Of a stretch of 64,000 nt of DNA, positions 17,369 to 26,512 are shown piece after piece. Within the stretch, counting starts at the first letter, position 1. Each line of letters opens with the position of its first letter. Origin of the DNA: Paenibacillus sp. GM2 (GTDB taxonomy: Bacteria > Bacillota > Bacilli > Paenibacillales > Paenibacillaceae); assembly GCF_900069005.2 (NCBI RefSeq), contig NZ_LN831279.1, positions 2,932,961 to 2,996,960 on the forward strand. Direction: 5' to 3'. The position numbers and the translations under genes were made by a program. The notes below the pieces were generated by a model. It was given only the letters and a program-made list of their open reading frames with translations, was not told the DNA's origin and ran no database searches.

Positions 17369-17540
17369 TCCGATTTTGGGGAGAAAATGTCCACGTATCG
17401 GTACTTTCTTATTGAATTAATTAATTTGTAGGGTTAACAAATTACATTTTAATCCAATCATGGATAAAAACAATGATATTCATGGTGCGAATCCCCTAGG
17501 GATTTCATGTTCGCTTGAGGTTCGCACCAAATTGTTGACA
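17369..17540 (-). promoter_or_regulatory. CRISPR leader with type I-C-style inverted repeat
   Basis: AT-rich sequence adjoining the intact end of the array. At 17484-17528, GGTGCGAA and TTCGCACC form an 8-bp inverted repeat separated by 29 bases that include CCCTAGGG. Comparable GGTGCGAA...TTCGCACC elements occur in leaders of type I-C arrays as I recall them. It defines array polarity together with the degenerate left repeat. The exact promoter was not resolved. Confidence 0.65.
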
Positions 17541-17603
17541 AATATTATAAAAATAATATTCAACTCATCTGCTCAAATTTCCTCTATTTCATCATAAAAA
17601 TGA

Positions 17604-17628
17604 GGCAACTTATTCTTAATGAGTTACC
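17604..17628 (-). terminator. Weak hairpin overlapping the stop of the 1083-aa gene
   Basis: On the minus strand GGTAACT pairs with AGTTGCC (one wobble), followed by TCATTTTTATG. It overlaps the stop codon and may end the 21842-17616 operon before the CRISPR leader. Confidence 0.4.
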
Positions 17629-20600
17629 ATTGATTGAAAATCATCTCGGCTGGATTGATCAGCGTGGTAAAAGACTATATCTCCATCCATCATAGTGAAG
17701 GTACGCCCATACGGATCAGTAATCTTGCGCCGGAAACCTTCCATCTGCTGCCACTGATTCATCAGCGGAGCATAAACATACTGTAAATATGGCTTGTCTA
17801 TCTGCCCATCGCGTATCGTCTCAATGTTAAAATTCACGACAATATAGCCCTCTTTCAGAAAAATCGGAGACTTATCCGTTAAACCTTGATGTGTACGTCC
17901 ATATTCTGCTACATTTGTCCCTGCCTCTACCGCGAACAATTCTGCAGGCAGACTATACTCCCCATACCATCGTTGAATCGATGCATTGGCCCGTGCTGAA
18001 TCCACGCCAACAGGCAGACCATTTTTCGGTCCCAGCAAGGTGCGAACGTTCGCAGGAAGCTGTAACAGACTAAGACGACCGATTATTGTTTTTTGCTTAG
18101 TCATCTTTTCCTTATAGTACTGAACGTACTGAGCGCGTCCAATATTGGCAACCTGTCCAAACGTATACTCGTGATCATATTTATAGAGCGCCGTATCTGT
18201 TAATTCCTCGTCTGGAACATTCCGTAGCCGTTCATTCAGAACAACATAACGTTCCACCTCATCCATCGGTGAACCGATCCTAACATAACTGCTGCGCCCA
18301 GTATGATAATACAGATCCACCGGGGTTCGCTTACCATCCTGAGCACTAACAAAATAAAAAGTCGGAGTAATGCGAATCTGATCCTGAGCACCGAACATAT
18401 TGCCCTTCGTCTTCAAATCAAACTTAAAATGATAGCCTGATTTGATCACCGCATTTTTATAAATAGGATGACTCCCAGGGCGAATCGGTAACGTATACCT
18501 CTCCATATTGCCACGCGTAACCCCATCTATACCATTAAGACCTACCCAATAGGAAACCCCAGTTGATAACGCTTGTCCTATCTCCGTCCGAAAGACGCTT
18601 TCCCAGTTGTAATCGGCAATATCGGTAACATGAAAATCGTACACGCGCCCGATTACATCTACAGGTACTATAGCATAGGCGATATGATGCGATAAATTCA
18701 GGTTTGCATTCGTCTCATGCGTGGCCCCAGCTGGAGCATTATGAGCAACCGTTTGAAACTCCACATCGTAAAAACCTTCATCCACCCATACCGGCAAATA
18801 AAAGGTAAAGAACTCCTCAGACTTTTCAACTTCAATCCAGGTGTTCTTCGGATAAAACTTAGTCTTCGCCTCGTTATACACATCAAATGGGAAACGAATC
18901 TGTTTACTTCCTATGTAATTTAAATAATCACGATTCCCATACCCCAGATATTTGGCATGCTGCCCGCTATTCGGCATCTGTACCGTAAAGAGACGCTCCA
19001 GAATAACTGCCGAACGATTTAATGCCGGATTCGTCTTCTGGTTATGAGCCTTATCATCCGATACTCCCGGATAAATAACAACCGGAGTATGTACGGTAAC
19101 CGGATTAATACCATAGATGGCAAAGTTCATCGTATCGGACCCATTAACTTGTTCATAATAAATGGTCCCTGAACTGGGTTCATTTGCTTTATTTGTCTTG
19201 CTCATTGGAATGACGTTGTTAGGACTATAAATAACATTGTCTCCTGTCATGGTAGCTATGGGAATCGGCCTAGGTGTTGGTCCATGATTACTTGTGGTTG
19301 ATCCGCTCATTAACGTCTGATTATAAAAAATAAAAGTATCATTATTGACGTTTACATACACGGCTGACTCTGCAGCTGCCTGTGGATCTGCATCAAAGTT
19401 GACCGTAATATCTTCTGGAACAGAAGACGGTTCATAACCTGCAGTCTGCGCTGTTGAATAATACGGAGCGTTATACCCACTTGGCTGAATCCGAATACCT
19501 CCATTATTAAAGGCATAGTTCCACAACGCGGATTCCTTAATCTGATAAATCTTGATTCTCTCTATCGTCCAGTACGAATATTCTTTCTCTACGATGACTT
19601 GAACTGTGGTTCCCGACTCTCCTGCATCTTCCCCATGATCTGGATTCGGGTCAGGAGTAGGTTCACTCGGAGCTGAGGGCGAGGGCATAACCGTCACATT
19701 CACTTCAAAAGTACACTTGCCTACCATTTGTTGATATTCATATTTACTAAGGTAATCCTTCGACCATACATTTCCGTACAAGCTTTCTGTCGTAGGAACG
19801 CCATCGAGTACATTGAAGCGTTCATTTTCGCGGCTATCCGCTTTAATGACAGCACTGACGTTAGGGTATAAATCTTCCCCAGCGATCGATTGACCAGGAA
19901 GGGGATCTGTACAATCTACACTCCCAGGAGGAGGTGGTGGCGGTCCACACCCAGATTCATTCGGATCAAGCACACAGGAGTCAGGTTCATCTGCATAGTA
20001 TAAATAGAGGTAATAGATTGAGTATGTCCCACTATAAACGATGGTCGGTGGTTTTCCTGGTTTGATTTCCCCTCCGCTTGGAGCTTTCTGATTACTTGCT
20101 TTATACCCCTGATATTCCCATGTAACTGTTGAAGGCGTTGCTTCGAAAACATATTGTTGATCTTTTTCAAGCTTTACTTCATAGTCTTTAAACCCATCTA
20201 TCCCATTAAGAGGATCACCTTTAGTTGTGAAGTGCTTGATGACCGCTTTTCCTTCTGCCGGTTCAAGGGTAATGATAAATAAGGTTGGAAAGTAGTAGCG
20301 CCAACCTTCCACACCTTTGGAAAACTGTTGGCCCTTGGCTTCTTCTTCTGCTCTTCGGTCGATGGGTCTGTCAGCTCCTAAATATCCTTTTGTAACATAT
20401 ACCGAAAAAAAACCGACATTAGTTCCCTTCCCTGTCCATTTATCAGTATTTGAATAGGTATAATTCTCTTTTGATGTTGCTCTTAGATATTCTTGAAGTG
20501 GCCTTTCTTCCAATTCACCTGTCCGCGATTTATTAAAAATTTCTTCCCATTTATACTCTAAATATGTGAACTGTGAAACCTGTATATCCTTAATCTTCCT

Positions 20601-20867
20601 ATTAGAGTTGAATTGGAAAGTATAATCGAACCCATCAATTAGAACTCGATCTCCAGGTCCTACACCATTCGTCCACGTATTGCTAGCATTTTTCCATACC
20701 TCGTAATATACCATCCCGACAAAATAATATATATTCTCATCTTTTTCATCTTGAAGCATACGAGACGGACCAATTGCAGCTTCTACTTTACTAGGAATAA
20801 TTATAACTGCTGAAGTTACAGCTACAATCAACGCAAATAACGAAATAAACCACTTTTTCGAGAACAT
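17616..20867 (-). CDS. Large secreted protein of unknown function (1083 aa)
   Basis: Signal peptide at residues 1-31 (ends SKVEAAIG). Residues 32-290 hold beta-rich sequence with many Tyr/Trp. A Pro-rich linker (GPPPPPPG near 310) is flanked by four Cys, and a second linker rich in Pro, Ser and Asp lies near 395-420. The remaining 650 residues are beta-rich with many Tyr, without a membrane anchor, LPXTG motif or SLH domain. Large proteins of this type occur in Paenibacillus and may correspond to DUF5704, but I cannot confirm that. Second gene of an operon: its ATG, after AAAAGGAG, is 15 bases past the stop of the stalk-domain gene. It ends next to the CRISPR leader. Confidence 0.7.
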   Translation of the reverse strand: MFSKKWFISLFALIVAVTSAVIIIPSKVEAAIGPSRMLQDEKDENIYYFVGMVYYEVWKNASNTWTNGVGPGDRVLIDGFDYTFQFNSNRKIKDIQVSQFTYLEYKWEEIFNKSRTGELEERPLQEYLRATSKENYTYSNTDKWTGKGTNVGFFSVYVTKGYLGADRPIDRRAEEEAKGQQFSKGVEGWRYYFPTLFIITLEPAEGKAVIKHFTTKGDPLNGIDGFKDYEVKLEKDQQYVFEATPSTVTWEYQGYKASNQKAPSGGEIKPGKPPTIVYSGTYSIYYLYLYYADEPDSCVLDPNESGCGPPPPPPGSVDCTDPLPGQSIAGEDLYPNVSAVIKADSRENERFNVLDGVPTTESLYGNVWSKDYLSKYEYQQMVGKCTFEVNVTVMPSPSAPSEPTPDPNPDHGEDAGESGTTVQVIVEKEYSYWTIERIKIYQIKESALWNYAFNNGGIRIQPSGYNAPYYSTAQTAGYEPSSVPEDITVNFDADPQAAAESAVYVNVNNDTFIFYNQTLMSGSTTSNHGPTPRPIPIATMTGDNVIYSPNNVIPMSKTNKANEPSSGTIYYEQVNGSDTMNFAIYGINPVTVHTPVVIYPGVSDDKAHNQKTNPALNRSAVILERLFTVQMPNSGQHAKYLGYGNRDYLNYIGSKQIRFPFDVYNEAKTKFYPKNTWIEVEKSEEFFTFYLPVWVDEGFYDVEFQTVAHNAPAGATHETNANLNLSHHIAYAIVPVDVIGRVYDFHVTDIADYNWESVFRTEIGQALSTGVSYWVGLNGIDGVTRGNMERYTLPIRPGSHPIYKNAVIKSGYHFKFDLKTKGNMFGAQDQIRITPTFYFVSAQDGKRTPVDLYYHTGRSSYVRIGSPMDEVERYVVLNERLRNVPDEELTDTALYKYDHEYTFGQVANIGRAQYVQYYKEKMTKQKTIIGRLSLLQLPANVRTLLGPKNGLPVGVDSARANASIQRWYGEYSLPAELFAVEAGTNVAEYGRTHQGLTDKSPIFLKEGYIVVNFNIETIRDGQIDKPYLQYVYAPLMNQWQQMEGFRRKITDPYGRTFTMMDGDIVFYHADQSSRDDFQSMVTH

Positions 20868-20882
20868 TCTGTTTCACTCCTT

Positions 20883-21842
20883 TTATTTAAAAGGATTATT
20901 GAAAGCTACGATATAATTATCAGGATGAATAGTTTCAATGCCGATATAATCTGCTGTTTTAAGATCATAATTCTCCCAATCAACATTTGTATATACTCCA
21001 CTAACAAGCTTATCACTGGTGCTAATAACAGGATAATAATTGGTGACGGTCCCGTCGCCATGGTTATTCCCAGCAGTAGCATCACGCCGATATTTCACAT
21101 AAGTATTTTCAACCATATGATATATAGGAGACCCATTTGCGGTACTACGAACGGCAATATAATCCTTCCTATTTATTTTCACAAGATACATATCATAAAT
21201 AATGAAGTCCAACCCCATTTGAAGTGGAAGCTGTGAAAAATCAAATATTTTAATCCCTTCATAAGGAATACCTGAAATATTCTTTAATAGGTACTGATCT
21301 TTCTTATAGTACTTACTAAAATCCCCCAATTCCCGCATCCTAAACTGCTCATCGTCCGTGCTCAGGATGGTCTTTTCCCCGATCCAGACCCAGTTACCAG
21401 CTTTGTCCCAGCTTACCTTTTCGCCAAGGTTCTCGCTGACAAAACGCAGAGGAACATAGGTCCGACCTTTTACCGCTTTGGCTGTAGTATCCATAGTGAC
21501 TGATTTTCCATCTACTTTCGCAACTTTACTTCCAAGGGTCAATGAAATAGTCTTATCTCCCTTGGTATAGGAGACGGATTTCCCCTGGAAACCCACTTCT
21601 GCTCCTAACGCTTCGCTAACACCTCGCAAAGGAACTTGAACACGCCCATTTTCCATCACCGGATCACCGCCATCGAACATAACCTTTTTACCGTTAACGA
21701 TGACGGCAAGCTTAGGAGCTCCAAAGACTACAGGGCTTTGTTTGCCAGCTGCACCAACAGGTGATGTTACAGAAGAACCTCCCAAATAGATCACACTAAT
21801 TCCAAGACTTATCCCCAACAATACTTTTACTAGTTTCTTCAT
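20883..21842 (-). CDS. Secreted copper amine oxidase N-terminal (stalk) domain protein
   Basis: 319 residues with a signal peptide (KKLVKVLLGISLGISVIYL). Residues of about 40-155 carry two copies of the copper-amine-oxidase N-terminal domain pattern: VIVNGKKVMFDGGDPVMENG with VPLRGVSEALGA, and KVDGKSVTMDTTAKAVKGRT with VPLRFVSENLGE. This domain is a wall-associated module in Paenibacillaceae and has no oxidase activity. The C-terminal 160 residues are not recognised. Three starts compete (TTG 21848, GTG 21845, ATG 21842); I chose ATG, which sits 9 bases after AAGGAGAG. First gene of a two-gene operon. Confidence 0.8.
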   Translation of the reverse strand: MKKLVKVLLGISLGISVIYLGGSSVTSPVGAAGKQSPVVFGAPKLAVIVNGKKVMFDGGDPVMENGRVQVPLRGVSEALGAEVGFQGKSVSYTKGDKTISLTLGSKVAKVDGKSVTMDTTAKAVKGRTYVPLRFVSENLGEKVSWDKAGNWVWIGEKTILSTDDEQFRMRELGDFSKYYKKDQYLLKNISGIPYEGIKIFDFSQLPLQMGLDFIIYDMYLVKINRKDYIAVRSTANGSPIYHMVENTYVKYRRDATAGNNHGDGTVTNYYPVISTSDKLVSGVYTNVDWENYDLKTADYIGIETIHPDNYIVAFNNPFK

Positions 21843-21878
21843 CACCAACCACTCTCCTTATCTTCTTTTTTAAATGTA

Positions 21879-22050
21879 ATTCAAAAGTCCACTTTTGATC
21901 ACGAAGTAAGCCAAGAAGAAATCTCGGCGTTGAATCTTAAATTCACCCCAGCCTTTCGGTGTTCTTATACAAACTACGTACGCTCCGTTCCTCAGTCCAA
22001 GCTTTATCCAACCTTCTCAATGCTGAAAACTGGTTTTCGAACAAACTTCT
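21879..22050 (+). repeat. Dispersed repeat, copy A (short form)
   Basis: About 170 bases. Starts near TCAAAAGTCCACTTTTGATC, contains GAATCTTAAATTCA, the core ACAAACTACGTACGCTCC (shared almost exactly with copy B at about 25488), and TGCTGAAAACTGG, and ends near TTCGAACAAACTTCT. The outer ends are roughly inverted. No ORF. It fills most of the gap between the stalk-domain operon and the next terminator. Confidence 0.8.
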
Positions 22051-22103
22051 ATGAATAGCCAAACCCAATAAGCCCGTCCAAAGCTAGTTATATAACAACA
22101 AAA

Positions 22104-22143
22104 AAGCACACCTCTATTATCAAAAATAAGTAGAAGTGTGCTT
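22104..22143 (-). terminator. Terminator of the phosphotransferase-like gene
   Basis: On the minus strand AAGCACACTTCTAC pairs with the GTAGA-like segment and GTGTGCTT, then TTTTTTG. It lies 57 bases past the stop at 22201. Confidence 0.8.
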
Positions 22144-22200
22144 CACTGGTTCCATTATATAGAAATTATGGGTATTAGTAAATAGGAAACTTGACCGAAT

Positions 22201-23169
22201 CTACTTGTCTTCGCTTCTGGTAAATCCTTCCCAGGTCGTCTTCAGAAGCTTTGTGGCCCACTCGATATGCCTCTGATCCTCATATTTTCGGTAAGCACAT
22301 TCAATATGTAAAATAAGAACCAAATACAAATCATAGATTTGGCTCCGAGTCTTCTCGGACGGGGTTAATTGCTCAATACCGTAGCCCCGTAAAAAAGCTG
22401 CGGATTGGCCCGACACTGTGCGAAAGTTAAATTCCAGCAAATAATCGCCCCAGAGTGCCCGCTCGCAATCGATCAAACCTGTAATGCGGCCGTCCCGGAT
22501 AAATACATTGCCATCCCATAAATCCCAATGGACCAGACAAGGGGTCTTCACCTCTTCCAAGCTGGCCTGCGCTTGATCAAGCACTGACCATATCTCATCC
22601 TCTGTCATAGGCAAGCTTACCCCGGCATCCCGGGCATCGGCGAGAATTCCACCAAACATGGATCTCAACACATCCGGCCACTCCGTCCCCTGCTGCTCTT
22701 GCAGAGCATAATAGCCAAATCGTTCCCCCTCAATATCGTTAATTAAGCGATTAAGACGGCCTAGTTCAGCCTCAATGATTTCTCTCTCTTCCTGAGGCAG
22801 CGATTTCTTCACCTTAACAAAGGTTACACCGGACATATATTCCATAATAAAATACTCCAGATCCGTCTGATCGCCACTATAGTAATACACCTCGGGAACC
22901 GGAATATCTCCCCGAGCCCGCAAAAGGCGAAGAACCTCCACCTCACAGCGCATCATTCCTTTTTCATAACGCATCGACTGTATGGAAGAATCGGGAGCAA
23001 CCTTAAGTACGACCTTCTTTCCATCGTTCAAGGTTAAGGTGTACGCCGTGTTATACATTCCATCTGTTAACTCTTCCGCATAAGCTATGCTTTTAGTGCC
23101 TGCAAAGGCTGTCCTGATAGCCTGATTAAGTTCACTGCGCGCCATCTTTCTCCGAATTGCATTCTGCAA
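22201..23169 (-). CDS. Aminoglycoside phosphotransferase-family (APH-fold) kinase
   Basis: 322 residues with the APH/choline kinase fold. ATP-lobe Lys is in VVLKVAPDSS, the catalytic loop is HWDLWDGNVF (Brenner-type HxDxxxxN), and the metal-binding Asp is in LIDCERALWGD. Substrate unknown; the family includes antibiotic, homoserine, macrolide and fructosamine kinases. I place the start at TTG 23169, 7 bases after GGGGAGG; the ATG at 23175 lies too close to that site. Downstream of the GH42 gene on the same strand, but a hairpin intervenes and the function looks unrelated. Confidence 0.78.
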   Translation of the reverse strand: MQNAIRRKMARSELNQAIRTAFAGTKSIAYAEELTDGMYNTAYTLTLNDGKKVVLKVAPDSSIQSMRYEKGMMRCEVEVLRLLRARGDIPVPEVYYYSGDQTDLEYFIMEYMSGVTFVKVKKSLPQEEREIIEAELGRLNRLINDIEGERFGYYALQEQQGTEWPDVLRSMFGGILADARDAGVSLPMTEDEIWSVLDQAQASLEEVKTPCLVHWDLWDGNVFIRDGRITGLIDCERALWGDYLLEFNFRTVSGQSAAFLRGYGIEQLTPSEKTRSQIYDLYLVLILHIECAYRKYEDQRHIEWATKLLKTTWEGFTRSEDK

Positions 23170-23192
23170 TTTCATTCCTCCCCATATAGATG

Positions 23193-23220
23193 AAGCCACT
23201 CGCAGGATGACGAGTGGCTT
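23193..23220 (-). other. Perfect hairpin between GH42 and APH-like genes
   Basis: AAGCCACTCG and CGAGTGGCTT form a perfect 10-bp stem with an 8-base loop, 24 bases upstream of the APH-like start and 49 bases past the GH42 stop. There is no T run, so it may be an mRNA end-protecting or regulatory hairpin more than a full terminator. Confidence 0.5.
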
Positions 23221-23269
23221 ATCGGTGTATACGGATAATACTTCTTTATTGTAAATTTTTCAATAGATT

Positions 23270-25297
23270 TTAAAGCTGCTCCAATATTTTGACCCCTCGG
23301 CCCGGAATAGCCATCCGGCCGCTCACACTCTCAGAAGTTAGTAGATCCACAGCTTTCTTACTCCCCAGATCCACCTCGACATCCGCTGCGTTATGGTTCA
23401 ACACGAACAGATAGGAGACGCCATCGTTCACACGCTGAGTCGTCTCAACCCCTGCCGGAGCATTTAATAGCGGCTCAATGCCCTTCTCCGCACACAAATT
23501 GGCCAGGAATCCTTTAAGAAACGCAGCTTCCGGACTGCTTGCCACATAGTAAGCTTTGCCCTTGCCATATTTATTTACGGTCAGCACCGGCATGCCTTGA
23601 TAGAAATCCGAACCGTACTCGGCCAGAACCTTAGCCCCCTCTGCATGAATCAAGTCACAGAGCAAGCCACATTCATATTCCCCCCGCAGTTCTCCCCAAG
23701 TCTGCTTCATCACGATCTGATTATGCTGATCCGGAAACAAGGCATCGATCTCTTCTGCCCAGATACCAAGCAATGGACGCAGTTCTCCAGGATAACCACC
23801 AAGCGTAACCAAATCATTCTCGTTCACGATCCCACTGAAGAATGTAGTAACAAACGTGCCGCCGGCAGCTACATAATCCTCCATTTTCTTTGCAAAATCT
23901 TCCTTCACCATATACATCACTGGGGCGATTACGATATCGTACTTGCTCAGATCTTCATGAACACCCGCCATATCTGCTTCAATATTCATCTCAAAAAGAG
24001 CGTCATAATACTTATGGACTTCCTTCACATAATCGAGAGCTACGGATGGCCCGCTCGACAATCCGACCGCCCAACGGTTCTCCCAATCAAATAAAATCGC
24101 CACCTTGGCATGAGCCCGAGCATCCAGCAGCTTATCAGACAACACATGCAATTCCTGCCCAAGCTCTGCGCACTCTCTGAAGACGCGGGTGTGCTCATGA
24201 CCGACATGCTCAATGACCGCTCCATGGTATTTCTCGCAGGCCCCTATCGAACGGCGCAGCTGGAAGAACATCACTGTATCCGCGCCGTGCGCGACAGCCT
24301 GATAGCTCCAGAGGCGCATTACGCCTGGCCGCTTCAGAGAGTTGTACGCCTGCCAGTTCTGTTGGCTTGGTGTCTGCTCCATCAGCATAAACGGTTGACC
24401 GCTCTTTAATCCGCGCATCAAATCATGCGTCATCGCCGTATAGCTGACCGGGGTATCCAAAGCGGGGTAGTTATCCCAAGAGATTACATCCAGATACTCC
24501 GCCCATTTAAAATAATCAAGCTCGGGATACAATCCCATCATATTCGTCGTTACCGGAATATCCGGTGTATATTTCTTGATTTCTTCATACTCCAGCCTAT
24601 AGGCATCCAGCAGGCTATCCGATTGGAAACGCCGATAATCAAGTGAAATCCCTTGGAAATTTGTCCGGTTCCCGTCCCATTCCTCACTTAGTTCGTTCGG
24701 TGGAACAACTTCGTCCCAATCATAAAAGGTGTGTCCCCAGAACCGGGTATTCCAGGCATGATTCAATCGATCTATCGTTCCATAACGCTCTTTGAGCCAG
24801 ACGCGAAAGGCCTTTGCACAGTTATCACAATAGCAATAGCCGCCATATTCATTTGAGACATGCCACACGAGCAGTCCTGGGTGATCCTTATAACGCTCAG
24901 CCAGTTTCCCAGCCATAAGGGCTGCATATTTGCGATAAGTTGGCGAGTTAGGACAGGAGTTATGGCGTCCGCCAAAGCTGCGTTTTCTTCCCTGCCCATC
25001 TACTCTTGTTACATCTGGATACTTCTTGGCCATCCATGCCGGATGAGCAGCGGTGCTTGTTGCCAAACATACATACACCTCGCTTTTGTACAAGCGATCC
25101 ATGGTCGCATCCAGGGCTGAAAAATCATAGGTAACTTCATCCGGTTGAAGCATCGCCCACGAGAATACATTGATGGTTGCCACATCGATCCCCGCCAGCT
25201 TGAACATGCGCTCGTCCTCTTTCCAGGTTTCCGGGTCCCATTGCTCAGGATTATAATCTCCGCCGTACCAAATCTTTGGAAGCTTGTTATTGATCAT
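23270..25297 (-). CDS. Beta-galactosidase, glycoside hydrolase family 42
   Basis: 675 residues. Begins with the family opening KIWYGGDYNPEQWD. Acid/base E150 is in WHVSNEYGG and nucleophile E307 in LMEQTPSQ. The Cys cluster NSCPNSP plus CYCDNC is the GH42 zinc site, and the trimerisation/glutamine-amidotransferase-like domain follows near 395-600. GH42 enzymes remove terminal beta-galactose from oligosaccharides; no signal peptide, so it is intracellular. ATG 25297 follows AAAGGATG at 8 bases. Divergent from the AraC gene at 25592, a likely regulator. In this island it could remove galactose from imported hemicellulose fragments. Confidence 0.95.
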   Translation of the reverse strand: MINNKLPKIWYGGDYNPEQWDPETWKEDERMFKLAGIDVATINVFSWAMLQPDEVTYDFSALDATMDRLYKSEVYVCLATSTAAHPAWMAKKYPDVTRVDGQGRKRSFGGRHNSCPNSPTYRKYAALMAGKLAERYKDHPGLLVWHVSNEYGGYCYCDNCAKAFRVWLKERYGTIDRLNHAWNTRFWGHTFYDWDEVVPPNELSEEWDGNRTNFQGISLDYRRFQSDSLLDAYRLEYEEIKKYTPDIPVTTNMMGLYPELDYFKWAEYLDVISWDNYPALDTPVSYTAMTHDLMRGLKSGQPFMLMEQTPSQQNWQAYNSLKRPGVMRLWSYQAVAHGADTVMFFQLRRSIGACEKYHGAVIEHVGHEHTRVFRECAELGQELHVLSDKLLDARAHAKVAILFDWENRWAVGLSSGPSVALDYVKEVHKYYDALFEMNIEADMAGVHEDLSKYDIVIAPVMYMVKEDFAKKMEDYVAAGGTFVTTFFSGIVNENDLVTLGGYPGELRPLLGIWAEEIDALFPDQHNQIVMKQTWGELRGEYECGLLCDLIHAEGAKVLAEYGSDFYQGMPVLTVNKYGKGKAYYVASSPEAAFLKGFLANLCAEKGIEPLLNAPAGVETTQRVNDGVSYLFVLNHNAADVEVDLGSKKAVDLLTSESVSGRMAIPGRGVKILEQL

Positions 25298-25408
25298 TGC
25301 AAGCACATCCTTTATCCAGAAATATAATTATATTTCAATTGTAACTTTATTACTTTCCGCTTTATATATAATAAAACCGAAACCTAATATGATAATATGG
25401 AACTACAA

Positions 25409-25566
25409 GAGATTGTTTTAAAAGTCTATTTATAAAGCTATTCGACATCGAATCTTGAACTCAGCCGGGCCTTCCGGTGCTCACGTACAAACTACGTACG
25501 CTCCGCTCCTCAGTTCCTAGCTTCATCCAAACTTCTCGGTGCTGAAAACTGGTCTTTTTAAACATG
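25409..25566 (+). repeat. Dispersed repeat, copy B (short form)
   Basis: About 158 bases: GAGATTGTTTTAAAAGTC start, CATCGAATCTTGAACTCAGC, CTCACGTACAAACTACGTAC, CTCGGTGCTGAAAACTGG, and a TTTTTAAACATGC end. Clearly homologous to copy A and to the reverse complement of copy C. It lies between the GH42 and AraC genes, directly upstream of the AraC ribosome binding site. Confidence 0.85.
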
Positions 25567-25591
25567 CATATAGAAAAAGCGAGGTAACTTT

Positions 25592-26446
25592 ATGAATAGA
25601 TCTTCATGGCTTGCTGATGAACCTGCCTGGCAAAGATTCGTCTTCGCCCCATCTGGCAATTTGCAGCTTCCGCTTCAGGTTGAGAGCATCGGATGCAATC
25701 CGAATCAAGAGAAAATCAATCGTCCGGAAGGCTACCCTTGCTATCACTGGCTGCAAACCGAGGCGGGGGAAGGCGTACTCTCATATGGCCAAGGCAGCTT
25801 TACGCTGGCTCGCGGCAGCGGCGTGTTGCTTCCACCCGGCATTCCGCATGCTTATGAATCAATGGGCGAGGCTAAATGGGCCACCGTCTATTTAACTTTT
25901 GGCGGAGAAGCCGCCGGAGCGATACTGTCCGCCTTCGGTATCCGTGAATCAAACTTTTTCCGTTGGGAGCAGGATTCCCCGCTGGCCTATTTTCTGGGCG
26001 AAATGATCGAAAATATCGGGAAAGGCCCTGACATATTCGGCCTGGAGGCATCCGTAAATGCCTATCGCTTCCTCGGCCTGCTTAGTAAATTCGGGCAGGT
26101 CAGCAATTCGTCCGTAACCCGTAATATGGAGAAGCTAGCCCCTTTGCTCCGGTGGATGGAGAACAATTACAGCAACGCCGATATCGGGCTGAATGATCTG
26201 GCCCATGTGCTGAATGTGTCAGGGCGGTATTTAAGCCAGCTGTTCCAAAATACTTTCGATCTTTCGCCTTACGCCTATTTAGTGCAAATGAGGATTCATA
26301 AAGCCAAAGAAAAGCTGGCTGCGGATTCCCTGTTAACCGTCGCAGAAGTTGCTCATCATACCGGTTTCCGTGATGTCAGCCATTTTATCGCTACCTTTCG
26401 CAAGCACACCGGCATGACACCACAGCATTTTCGCAAGCTCCACTAA
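25592..26446 (+). CDS. AraC-family transcriptional regulator with cupin domain
   Basis: 284 residues. Residues 1-150 form a sugar-sensing cupin-like domain (GSFTLARGSGVLLPPGIPHAY). The C-terminal 100 residues contain two helix-turn-helix units: LNDLAHVLNVSGRYLSQLFQ and VAEVAHHTGFRDVSHFIATFR, then HTGMTPQHFRK. Divergent from the beta-galactosidase gene, so it is likely an activator of that gene or of the wider glycan island in response to a sugar. ATG 25592 after GCGAGGTAAC. Repeat copy B occupies the shared promoter region, which may affect its expression. Confidence 0.88.
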   Translation: MNRSSWLADEPAWQRFVFAPSGNLQLPLQVESIGCNPNQEKINRPEGYPCYHWLQTEAGEGVLSYGQGSFTLARGSGVLLPPGIPHAYESMGEAKWATVYLTFGGEAAGAILSAFGIRESNFFRWEQDSPLAYFLGEMIENIGKGPDIFGLEASVNAYRFLGLLSKFGQVSNSSVTRNMEKLAPLLRWMENNYSNADIGLNDLAHVLNVSGRYLSQLFQNTFDLSPYAYLVQMRIHKAKEKLAADSLLTVAEVAHHTGFRDVSHFIATFRKHTGMTPQHFRKLH

Positions 26447-26512
26447 CTCCGGCGAAGCAAAAAGGCAGGGTAATCCTATGATTCCTATCCTGTATAGCTG
26501 TAGGATTTACAA

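Noticed and set aside
21879..25566. Repeat copies A and B as insertion sequences
   Set aside because: No transposase or remnant is encoded in or near any copy; called as non-coding repeats instead.
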